From NCBI RefSeq assembly GCF_963678635.1, contig NC_087068.1, positions 45,057,013 through 45,121,012 on the forward strand: 64,000 bases of DNA, in the 5' to 3' direction. Source of the stretch: Symsagittifera roscoffensis (lineage: Eukaryota > Xenacoelomorpha > Acoela > Convolutidae). Shown here one piece after another: positions 21,703-31,226 of the stretch; position 1 is the first letter of the stretch, and each line of letters begins with the position of its first letter. Under the pieces are notes generated by a model, which saw nothing but the letters and a program-made list of their open reading frames with translations, made no database searches and was not told the origin of the DNA. The position numbers were made by a program, and so were the translations under genes.

Positions 21703-22640
21703 CCCGGGTTGACCTCCATACACCGAAAATGGTTATCATACAATTCCATACATCAAGTGTATGGAAAAATGCTTGTCATACAATTTTCATACAATTTCTA
21801 AAAATGGTTGAAAACTCGTATAAACTTATTTCTGTGGATGTTTGATTCTTATAAAACAGTCTGGTGATAAAAAACTGAGGTTCTCGTTTTTTTGAAAAAA
21901 ATGCTTATCATACAATTCCCATATATGGGAATTGTATGACTGGCATTTTTTTGATGGCGACACAAAAAATTTTTGAAGTAATTTTGAAAATTTGGCCCAA
22001 AAAATTTTTTGTTTTTTTTCAACCGCAAATCGAATTTCGTACGCAAACAAACAATTTTCGAAATTTTTTTTTGCATGCAAAATTTAATATTTTGTGTGCA
22101 TAACGTAGTCCTGGATACGATAAAATTGGCTTTTATTTTCTTTTCACTTAATTTTTTTTTTCAAAAACGCTGAAAATTCCTATTTCTTTTGTATGGGGTG
22201 TTAATGTAAGCCTTGATCAATGTCTGATAACTTGCAAATTCAAAAATTTACAATAATCATCATTAAAAAATTTTGCCAAAAAATAAAAGTTCGTTACTTT
22301 TGTTATATCAATTGTGACAAACATCCAAATTCAGGTCGTTTGCTATGCATTGTTATATGCAAGACCGTCCAACCTTTGGTGTTATGAGTAACCAAGGTCT
22401 TTGGCACTTGTGTTCGGTTGGGAACACAACCAAAAACTTTTCAGAAACAAAATTTTGAAAGAAAAAATCAAAATTTTTGGTTTATGGAAAAACACCTATC
22501 ATACAATATTCATTTATGGAAAAATCTTTATCATAGAGATTTCATACAATGTTCTGTACGTATGGCATTGTATGGAATTGTATGACAAGAAGTTTTTCAT
22601 AAATGGAAATTGTATGATTAGAAGTTTTGGTCAACCCGGG
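21703..22640. mobile_element. Palindrome-rich foldback element, about 938 bp, non-coding
   Basis: The ends are perfect inverted repeats: cccgggttgacc at 21703-21714 and ggtcaacccggg at 22629-22640. Inside, both arms carry many copies of a tcatacaatt / aattgtatga motif, so the arms can pair over much of their length. A perfect 32-bp palindrome lies at 21908-21939 within a near-palindrome of about 60 bp. The flanks show at most a 2-bp duplication (ag). No transposase frame is present. It resembles foldback or MITE-like elements, but the superfamily is not recognised. Confidence 0.6.
21908..21939. repeat. Perfect 32-bp palindrome
   Basis: The left half reads tcatacaattcccata and the right half is its exact reverse complement. 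It lies inside the foldback element and is extended on both sides by near-complementary aaaaaatgc / gcattttttt sequence. Confidence 0.9.
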
Positions 22641-24540
22641 AGTATAAAATTACCCAGAATATGAACATTCCGCCAATTTTGCAACAATAATTCGGAAAAC
22701 TCGCACACTCCCTCTTGAAAAAAAATTGGTTTGAGCAACAGAGTCTCGAAGTTTAAACAGGGGACAAAGTTTTATAAGAAATGGTTGAAAAAGAATACTT
22801 AGTCGATAGTAAGATAGAGTAAATTACTCAAAAATGACTCTAAAATTGACAGTGATCCCCCTAGTGTGTTAAATCAAAACACTGAAAAGGAGAAGCGATT
22901 GCTTGGCAAGTATCTGAGGTTGTTTCCACCACACTGATTGAAAAAAAAACGAAAAAAGTTTTAAAAATGAAAAAACCATAAAAATTTTTTTCTTCCAAAC
23001 TTTTCTGTTGTTTTTTTTTATCCTAAATGAACAAGTTATGAGATAATATTTGATGAAAAAACGTCAAAGAGTAAATAAAACGAGCAAGGAGGTCAGCTTC
23101 TCTTCAATAGAAAACAATAGACCAATTTTTCTTGACACTGAGACAACTCAGAAAGTCATCGCTAAAAAAGACTCTATATGATACAACGCTTGACCTACTA
23201 CGATTTTTTTTGAGGTAGTCAAAATGGGTCAGTAAAATTTATCCTACGCATTCAGCATCTTCCCTTTCTATAAAAAGTAAAAAAATCCAAAAATTATTAA
23301 CACTCGGCACTTTTGAAAATTTTTTAGCTTTCGACACTCCTGGACTTCGGCGCTCATAAACGCCCCCGATAAGTTTTTTACGCCAGGGGAAAAATAAAGA
23401 TTAAAAAGTGTGAGTCCAATAAAATCCGGTTTTGTAACCCAGAGCATAAAATCAAGACTGCGACACTCATTATTGTTTTTGCCTAACAATAGTTACTGGA
23501 CAAAGACAAAAACGGTGGGCTTTTTATAGACCGGCTATCGTCCATTAAAGTTCTGCAGACACTACCCAACTTCACCATTTGATTATACTCGATGCAGTCA
23601 ACTAAATACGTTGTAAAGAAAATCAATGAAGCGAATCCTTTTAGCCCCGAAGAACTGAAAGCGAATGCGACTGAGACAATGATTTCAGAATCTGGGAGAA
23701 ACGGTCTATGGGAGATAGACCGAATCAATTATTAACCCTGTTATTAAATTCCTCGTCAGTTATTTACCCTCTGTTGTCTGGTGCAGTTAACCTCTCCACA
23801 CATAACTTCTTAATTCTTCAGCTCAGGTAGATTTTTCTTCTTACATAAATTTTAATTAAGTAAAAAATATATATTTATGCTCGCAGTTTATTTTTTTGAA
23901 GGTTTTTATGCACAAGTTATTTAAAGTGCAAGTTTAAGTAGGTAAACTGCATTAAAAAACATGCTCTGCTTTTTTGCTTTTAGTTTTTATCAGGGCGATG
24001 TTTTTTTAATTATATCGAAAAAAATAATCAAGTCCAAGTCCAGCAACTTCACCTTCGTACAAGTTTTAAGTGGCACAATATGACAATATTAACAGAGAAC
24101 ATTTATCAGGCAGCTTGCTGCATACTCTCATAATTTTTCAAAAAACTAAGAGGCTTTATTTTGAAGCAAATTTGTGTACTACATCACATCCGCTTCTTTT
24201 ATTAAAGACTTTAAACAAGCATGAAACGGAATGTTTTAATTGGACTCTACACTTGATGTTGTCCGAGAAAAAAAACTGCTTTAAACGCATCATGGGCTTT
24301 AAAAACCAAGTTATTTTAAAACTGGCCCAACAAAAAAGAGTACTTTTTGCTTAGATAATATATAATTTTTTCAATGCTGATATTGCGCATTGGAGTCTGG
24401 TGTTTAATTTAAAAACTTATGTTTGCAAAATTTTTGGTGTTTGTTGAACGCTTCTTCTGGCCAGCTGCGTTTCATCTTTTTTGTAAGCAATGTAGAGCCC
24501 AACAAATTTACAACGTTGAGGAGGCATAACCGGGGCTAGG
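22641..24540. other. Intergenic, one coding-like short ORF (23592-23735)
   Basis: No gene family was recognised. Minus ORFs at 23268-23489 and 23483-23728 and a plus ORF at 24070-24354 are open but unsupported. The stretch at 23480-23740 is less AT-rich than its surroundings and could hold an exon. Confidence 0.4.
23592..23735 (+). CDS. Short coding-like ORF, 47 codons, unknown
   Basis: ATG at 23592 and TAA at 23733-23735, with an in-frame stop four codons upstream of the ATG. The product contains KINEANPFSPEELKANATE and WEIDRINY. It is hydrophilic, with a residue mix typical of a real helical protein rather than translated AT-rich noise. A possible acceptor (gatgcag) lies just inside, so it could be a terminal exon. 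No homologue was recognised, and minus-strand frames are also open here. Confidence 0.25.
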   Translation: MQSTKYVVKKINEANPFSPEELKANATETMISESGRNGLWEIDRINY

Positions 24541-24543
24541 TGT

Positions 24544-24718
24544 ATAAGACGACAAGCCGTTAAGACGACAAGACATTAAGACGACAAATAAGAGTTAGAA
24601 TATGTAATGAGCATTTCGAATTAAAGCGGCTTAATTTTTTCAGAAATACACTGTCGAGAATTGTGGAACTCTCGACATTGTTTTTCTGAAACTTTTCAGC
24701 CGCTTTAATTCGAACTCG
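24544..24718. repeat. Tripled 16-mer followed by a long hairpin
   Basis: taagacgacaag is repeated three times with exact 16-bp spacing (24544-24591). About 25 bp later a hairpin of some 100 bp follows. Its left arm (24616-24660: cgaattaaagcggct, ttcagaaa, ctgtcgaga) is mirrored in the right arm (24669-24713: tctcgaca, tttctgaaa, agccgctttaattcg). The layout suggests the end or whole of a small non-coding mobile element of unknown class. Confidence 0.6.
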
Positions 24719-24810
24719 CAAGCATACCAAAGAAACTTTTACAAATTTTCAAAAGGTAGATTTAGTGTGTTGTAATCTTTTGAACAAAAATTTATGGCTC
24801 AAACAGCTTA

Positions 24811-26420
24811 AAAACTTAAACAAACCGACAAAATCTTAACAAGAGTGTCGCATTCAGGAAATTTTGCATAACAAGAGTGTAGCAAGAGTGTCGACATACA
24901 AATCAGGTCGCACACACATAATTTTAATTACCCATCAACAGTGCTATTGATTTAAATCTGAAAACATTTTTCAAAATATAACACAAAATTTGAGAACTGA
25001 GAGCTCAATTAAAAAACCGAAGAAGTCCATTTCGCATATTGATAGTCCCAGGTAGAGCATGAAAAAAACTTCGCCGTCTCAATTTGATGTCAAATTTACT
25101 CAAGTCAGGAGGCGACAATATGTCCCAAGCGATCACTGATCGCAAGCGAGGATTCGCAGCAATTTTGAACGGCGACAATTCGCATCAAGCGACAACTCGA
25201 GGCAAGCGACAATTACAGCGCGATTGATTTCTAAGTGGGTATTTATGCATGCTGGGAACAAAAAGAAACATTTTGCGGTAGTTGAGAGAAAATAAAATCC
25301 AGCAAGCGATCAAAATCTTTAATTTAGCAACAGTTTTGATTTAGCAAAAAACTTAATAAAACCGACAAAATCTTAACAAGAGTGTCGCATTCAGGAAATT
25401 TTGCATAACAAGAGTGTAGCAAGAGTGTCGACATACAAATCAGGTCGCACACACATAATTTTAATTACCCATCAACAGTGCTATTGATTTAAATCTGAAA
25501 ACATTTTTCAAAATATAACACAAAATTTGAGAACTGAGAGCTCAATTAAAAAACCGAAGAAGTCCATTTCGCATATTGATAGTCCCAGGTAGAGCATGAA
25601 AAAAACTTCGCCGTCTCAATTTGATGTCAAATTTACTCAAGTCAGGAGGCGACAATATGTCCCAAGCGATCACTGATCGCAAGCGAGGATTCGCAGCAAT
25701 TTTGAACGGCGACAATTCGCATCAAGCGACAACTCGAGGCAAGCGACAATTACAGCGCGATTGATTTCTAAGTGGGTATTTATGCATGCTGGGAACAAAA
25801 AGAAACATTTTGCGGTAGTTGAGAGAAAATAAAATCCAGCAAGCGATCAAAATCTTTAATTTAGCAACAGTTTTGATTTAGCAAAAAACTTAATAAAACC
25901 GACAAAATTTTAACAAGAGTGTCGCATTCAGGAAATTTTGCATAACAAGAGTGTAGCAAGAGTGTCGACATACAAATCAGGTCGCACACACATGATTTTA
26001 ATTACCCATCAACAGTGCTATTGGTTTAAATCTTAAAACATTTTTTAAAATATAACACAAAATTTGAGAAGTGCGAGCTCAATTAAAAAACCGAAGAAGT
26101 CCATTTCGCATATTGATAGTCCCAGGAAGAGCATGAAAAAAACTTCGCCGCCTCAATTTGATGTCAAATTTACTCAAGTCAGGAGGCGACAATATGTCGC
26201 AAGCGATCACTGATCGCAAGCGAGGATTCGCAGCAATTTTGAACGGCGACAATTCGCATCAAGCGACAACTCGAGGCAAGCGACAATTACAGCGCGATTG
26301 ATTTCTAAGTGGGTATTAATGCATGCTGGGAACAAAAAGAAACATTTTGCGGTAGTTGAGAGAAATTAAAATTCAGCAAGCGATCAAAATCTTTAATTTA
26401 GCAACAGTTTTGATTTAAAT
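24811..26420. repeat. 537-bp tandem repeat, three copies
   Basis: Copies start near 24824, 25361 and 25898, an exact period of 537 bp. The first two are almost identical. The third has scattered changes and ends about 18 bp short. Each unit contains several agcgaca-type words (caagcgatcactgatcgc, ggcgacaattcgc, caagcgacaactcgag, gcaagcgacaatt) and two caagagtgt words. No ORF spans a unit. It is satellite-like. Confidence 0.92.
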
Positions 26421-27175
26421 GCCAAGTTTAAACGAGTTAGCAAACGTGATAAGAATAATTAAACGTTCACAGTTTTCTTAAATCTTTCTGTTCAATTTTT
26501 AACTTGCCTAAGTACAAGTCACTCGCCAGAACTGTTCGACGGCATTGAGCAAAAAGATTCCGCCCACTTACAAGGCAAACTGAGTCTGTAGCGTAGTCTT
26601 GAGGCGGGATAAAAAAAACTTAAACCTTGAGAGAGAGGGGGGGTAATTTCCTTCTTTTTGATTTGGGATCGGATGACGAAGACCGAATGTTACTATTTGC
26701 CTACGAAGAGAACTGAGAAAGCAACAAAGTCTGACATAAAATGGGACGTTTACAGCATATCCCGCGTTGTTAACTCAAAATTTCATCTTTATTGATGTGA
26801 TGAACAATCAAACTGTCCCATTATTTTTGTTTTCTTCTTCAAAGCAAATGGTGAGCATTACATCAAGGCCTTCAGAGCTTTTAAAAGAAATCATTCCAGT
26901 ACATGAGCCTTCACAGATTGTGTAGAGTTTACACGTTTTAGAAGGTATTCAAAGGAATTACTACAAAAAGATAATTCATCAATTTGCTCAAGCCAACTAG
27001 CGCAAAATTCAGGAGATCGGATTAGCTCCATTTGCTTCAATGAACGCGTAATAGAAAATATTCAATGGAGTTACTAAAAAAATGCTTCATCATTTTGCTC
27101 AGGCTAATTAGCGCAAAATTCAAGCAAGATGAAAAAAAAACATATATGCTTCTGAAGTCATTCGCTGCTCTGTCA
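26420..27175. other. Intergenic; scattered short coding-like patches
   Basis: Small open patches with non-AT-rich codons occur at about 26530-26583 and 26650-26715 (the latter reads FDLGSDDEDRMLLFAYEEN before TGA). They are too short to call and no splice structure was found. A weak direct duplication (ttgctca-gcca/taactagcgcaaaattca) occurs near 26983 and 27096. Confidence 0.3.
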
Positions 27176-27328
27176 CTAATACCTGAGCTCAACTTTAAAG
27201 TCTGCAATGCTGCTTTGTTCTGTGAAGTCTCTGACAAATGTGACGAGTGCCCCTTTTTGGACTACCTCGTTTATTTCAAATCGGCTTTGGGTCGAACCAT
27301 TCTCTGAGGACGCAATGGGATTGGGCAT
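27176..27328 (-). CDS. Short coding-like minus-strand ORF, 50 codons, unknown
   Basis: Read on the minus strand, ATG is at 27328-27326 and TAG at 27178-27176. The product includes NEVVQKGALVTFVRDFTEQ and IADFKVELRY, with a strand/helix-like pattern and balanced codons. The plus-strand frames here (27065-27307, 27207-27407 and 27247-27432) look less protein-like. It could be the 3' exon of a minus-strand gene, with a possible acceptor cctcag upstream. The family is not recognised. Confidence 0.3.
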   Translation of the reverse strand: MPNPIASSENGSTQSRFEINEVVQKGALVTFVRDFTEQSSIADFKVELRY

Positions 27329-27439
27329 TTCCCGATTTCACTCTGCAATCAGTTCGAAAAACATCAAAACTGACAAACAGAAGACCAACAGTTCGGCCGA
27401 GGGATAGCACAGGGTTTTTCAGATGGAGATGAGATGTGC

Positions 27440-28680
27440 TCACCCTACCATTCACAAATTATCCAATTCCTCAGAAAAGCACAAAGTCTGTCGGAGAACA
27501 AATTGGTGATAATAATTTTCAAATAGCCGCTTTTTACAATTGCCGCGAATGGTCACTTACGACGAATTGTGACGATACCGACTTTAAGAAATTTGAACAT
27601 AACAAGCACTAAAGTTCATGTTCTAAACCACAGTTTTAGACAGTTTATATCGGAAATTTATGATTTGGCTAATCTCAATTTCAAGCAAAATGGCCATAGT
27701 CTTCTTAGTGGGCTACAAGTCAGATTTACGTAATTTGCTTAGTTTGCCTCAGTTTATTGATTCAAATTATAGAATTTCTTACTGGTGCTGTATCTATTTT
27801 CTAGTTTTAGCTTTTTACTTGATAGTTATTTGCCATGTAGTTGTCCCTGGTCCATGTTTATAAAAACTGATTACGCAGAAAAAAGATTTAAAAAGAAATC
27901 GGTAATTCATTTGCTTAAAATTATAAACCCCCCTTTCCCCCCCCCCCCCAAAAAAAAGGACGTTCAGAAACAAATCTGGATTTTTTCAAAACAGTTAAGA
28001 GATCGTGTTTATAATTGCTTCAGCAAAAATAACTTTGTTCAAGCTTTCTGTGCAGCAGTACTCAGCTAACTTTGCTAAAATGGTTTAACCATTTTATTGT
28101 TTTACACAATCATACTTTTATTTTTTTAACATAAATACGTTTGATAAACTACGATACTCCTAGCAGAGGTATCCAACTAATAGGTAACTAGGTAACTAAT
28201 AGAGACCTCCGCATGTAAGGCCTTCTATTTAACATTTCTTCTAGTAACGATAAATCAGGGCATATTTAATCAGTTGATACTAATACTTTATAATTCTGTA
28301 AGTTTTAGGGTACATGCTGGTAGCTGTCTGAAATATGATAAACGAATACTATATATCGCATTGAGATATTGTAATATAACATAATGAATAAATGGGATGA
28401 ATTCGAGTCCCACACCTTATCTAAAACAAACAGCATCCGGTTTGATTAGTTTGGTATATTATTAGCAACCATTTAAAGTTTGATTAATTGATTGTTTCGT
28501 TTATCAGCAAAAAATTTCACAAATATTTAAAATAGTGTTTTCACTACTTTAATACAAACCAAAATGTTTTAATTTTTTAGCCAGTTGCAGCTGTTTGAAT
28601 AGGTATAACCTTTGATCAGTTTCGATTATTACCCTGCTGAAGAAAAAATATCTTGAGAACATTTCGAAACAACGTTGAAA
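27440..28680. other. Region upstream of the receptor gene
   Basis: AT-rich sequence with a C run near 27942-27951. No clear TATA box or exon was recognised. The plus ORFs at 27660-27863 and 27785-28069 overlap in different frames and are unsupported. Any promoter of the receptor should lie here. Confidence 0.4.
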
Positions 28681-29877
28681 ATGAAAACTAATTCTCTGCT
28701 GATGACATTTATCTTCTATATCATTTGCATGGGACCATTCGTTGATTCTGTCGCCAACATACCAAAAATTGGGTCCATTTTGGTGGGCGAAAAATCCGAT
28801 GACAAAGTCGAATACAGAATTGGAGTTTTGGCGCCAGATGATAACGACTACACTGTTTCGCCAATGTCTCTAAACTCAACAGTAGTCGCGGTCAAATACA
28901 GCCTCGAAAAACTTGGCAAATATTTTTTACCTGGCTTCTACTTTAACGTCAGTTATGCTGACAGTAAATGCGCTAACAAGGCTTCATCAGTCGCTTCGAC
29001 GTTGATGTATACGGAATTCAGAGTTCAAGCTTTTTTTGGGCCAATGTGTACAACAGTTCTGCCTTGGATCACAAGATTATCTGATATTTACAGCCTCAAT
29101 TCGATGACGGTTGGTTGCCATAGCAAAGCAAATGGAGAATTTTCAAACACTACAGTACGTTTAATGTCACCTTATACATATAATACCGACTCAGAAGTGG
29201 ATAACTACCCCGATTTTTACAACGCAGTTACCACAACATTTGCTCATTTTGGGTGGGGAAAGGACCTGGCCTTGATTAGTAAATACTACCTACCCCAAAA
29301 GCAACTCGATGACGTCGATTCGCTACCCGCTAGATCGTTTTATCTAGAATGGACCAGGCAAAACGCTGGCGTCGGGATCGAGTCGTTTATGCTTGGTCTT
29401 GAACCTGAAGTATTGTTCGATGGTACAGAGAAACTAAACGAATTAACCAAACATCAATTAATGTTCGCGTCTTGGACCAGGGTACTGGTTCTAGGCTTGA
29501 GTCCAAATATTATGAGACAATTCTTGTACCAAGTTTTTTGCGTTAGAAATGACGAGTTCAACATAGCCGAATACGCAATAGTTTATATGCAACCTGGCTA
29601 CATAACAGAAACCAATATTGAGAATCAACTATGGCGAGATCCTGAATTACATGTCGCGCACGTGCAAAATTTCTGCTTGAAAAAAGTGTTCAGACACGTT
29701 TTGATTTTCAAACACGAGAATTTATTCGAAGGGCAGCTCAAAAAATATGAAAAGATTAGAAGCGACTTTAAAGCGGAATGCAATCAAAGTGTTTTCAACA
29801 GTTGTTCAATACCCGATTCGGCTTCATATTTACAGTATGTCGCGGCAACATACGACGGAACAGAGCTCCTGTTGAAA
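28681..29877 (+). CDS. Receptor gene exon 1: signal peptide and most of the ligand domain
   Basis: One open exon of 399 codons. The cysteine pair of the SKC...GPMC segment is the first conserved disulphide of this receptor class. Later cysteines (FCVRN, NFCLKK, ECNQS, NSCSI) suggest further disulphides. The 8-kb duplication breakpoint falls within this exon at 29465, after codon 261. Confidence 0.87.
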
Positions 29878-30890
29878 GTAGGGTGGCCTAACTAAACTGA
29901 AATAGCCCTGTGGGTCCGAATATTGAAGAAAAGATGGAATGTTTGTGCTCCTTGTGGTTTTTTCTTCAGACAAGTTTCGAAGTTTTGAATATTTATTTTT
30001 CAACGGAGTTGTTTAAAACACCACAAAAGTATTGATGCCCTGAGCTCAAAATTCAAAATATAATTCACCTTTAATTGGCGGTATTAAAATTGGGTTGCAC
30101 CTTGTAAAATTTGGCCGTTTTCAAAAACTTCACAAAAAAAATTATATATACTTTTTTTTTCATTTTCAGTCGTTTTTCGACACAAACTGCTGCCAATTTG
30201 ACAGTTTTTTATGACTGTTGAGCATGCCTAAGTTCTAGGCTTTAATTCATATCTTTTTATTGCACCACACAAAAAGCGAACCTAAATTGAAAGAAAATAA
30301 TTTATGTAGTCTTTGTATAAAAAATAGGAATTTTCTGTGCTTCTTGCATAGCAACCGGCTATCCTGTTATTACTTTGAATTGAATTGTTCTTAATTGGCC
30401 ACTCTATTTGCAGTCAATCAACCAAACTTTATCCGAGTATCGAGATAACGAAGAAATACGTGGAAACACTTTGTATGCATTCGTGAATGACAAAACTTTT
30501 TACAGCGAAAACTTCGCAGCGGACCCTCGGGTCATTTTCAACAGTGCCGGTGAACGACTAAGCCGAATGAACCTATACCGCATGGAAGATGTTTCAACGG
30601 GAACATTTTCAGTTCACGTTACTTTTAACCTGGACGGAACAAACGTGACCACGGGTCCCGGGGTTCCTTGGATCGGCTACGCAGTTCCAAATAGCCCACC
30701 TGACGTGATTCGAGCCAGTCAATCAGTCAGCAAAGCGCTTCCAAATTATGCGGCGATTTTCTTTGTTATGTGTTTGGTGGTTCTAGTCAGCGTAATTTTG
30801 GTGTTGTCGTTCCTCCTGTACCGAAAGTTCAAAGGAAGAGGCGTTCTGAGATTCTCGGAGCTCAGAGAGTCTTTAGCCACGGCAAATTAA
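28681..30890 (+). CDS. Natriuretic-peptide-receptor-like single-pass receptor without cyclase domain, 2 exons
   Basis: Exons are 28681-29877 and 30414-30890 (399 plus 158 codons). The donor is gtaggg at 29878, the acceptor is ttgcag ending at 30413, and the junction is phase 0. The first ATG is 28681; a frame extension to 28675 has no ATG. A signal peptide (LLMTFIFYIICMGPF) is followed by a periplasmic-binding-type ligand domain with the NPR/receptor-guanylate-cyclase signature YADSKC...FFGPMC and FAHFGWGKDLALI. Exon 2 completes the ligand domain and has several N-glycosylation sites, a membrane segment (AIFFVMCLVVLVSVILVLSF) and the stop-transfer YRKFKGR. Only about 20 residues follow before TAA. 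Kinase-homology and cyclase domains are absent, as in NPR-C clearance-type receptors. Probable role: binding of a secreted peptide at the cell surface. The ligand is unknown. Confidence 0.85.
29878..30413 (+). other. Receptor gene intron, composed of dispersed repeat
   Basis: Nearly the whole 536-bp intron resembles dispersed repeats elsewhere in the window. The first half (gtccgaatattgaag, gtttgtgctcc-tgtggttttttcttcagacaa in parts) matches 32390-32560, 33680-33850 and 34480-34600. The second half (catatctttttattgcac, cttcttgcatagcaaccgg, ctatcctgtt) matches 5440-5560 and 6290-6410 in the scaffold-gene intron. Confidence 0.65.
30414..30890 (+). CDS. Receptor gene exon 2: end of ligand domain, membrane segment, short tail
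   Basis: It begins SINQTLSEYRDNEEIRG after the ttgcag acceptor and ends ...SLATAN and TAA. The membrane segment lies at about exon residues 114-136. No GT donor that would bypass the stop is convincing, so the short tail is probably genuine. Confidence 0.85.
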   Translation, partial: SINQTLSEYRDNEEIRGNTLYAFVNDKTFYSENFAADPRVIFNSAGERLSRMNLYRMEDVSTGTFSVHVTFNLDGTNVTTGPGVPWIGYAVPNSPPDVIRASQSVSKALPNYAAIFFVMCLVVLVSVILVLSFLLYRKFKGRGVLRFSELRESLATAN

Positions 30891-30997
30891 AATGCGCATC
30901 CAGAAACGACCCAGAGAAAATATTGAAGACGGTTTCGATATTCACAAAAACATGACAATATTAATCACCCATTAGTAGTTTAGCCATAATAAGTTAG

Positions 30998-31218
30998 GGC
31001 TCTTTTCCAGTCCCCCCCCCCCCCCCCTTTCAAATTTAATTTTGAAAAGCTTATTTAACCTTGTCATAATGCAATGAAATTTGGCGTGGTGAACGAATCG
31101 ACAACTGTGAACAGATTTATTCTTCATATTTTACAGCGTAACATCACGCATTTAGCCGTAATAACACGTAAATCAAACATAAAACTCGGTATTTTGAAAG
31201 GGGGACTGGAAAAGAGCC
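30998..31218 (+). mobile_element. hAT-like MITE, copy 1 in unit 1
   Basis: A 221-bp non-coding element with terminal inverted repeats: ggctcttttccagtccccc on the left, and ggggactggaaaagagcc on the right. It is flanked by an exact 8-bp target duplication, taagttag (30990-30997 and 31219-31226). Eight-bp duplications are characteristic of hAT transposases, so it is called hAT-like although the tips are not the classic CAG form. The left end contains a long C run. Confidence 0.85.
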
Positions 31219-31226
31219 TAAGTTAG

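Noticed and set aside
24811-26420. CRISPR-like array
   Set aside because: The units are 537 bp long with no unique spacers, in eukaryotic DNA. It is a satellite-type tandem repeat.
28675-28680. Start of the receptor frame two codons earlier
   Set aside because: The extension begins at TTG. The first ATG is 28681, which gives a good signal peptide.
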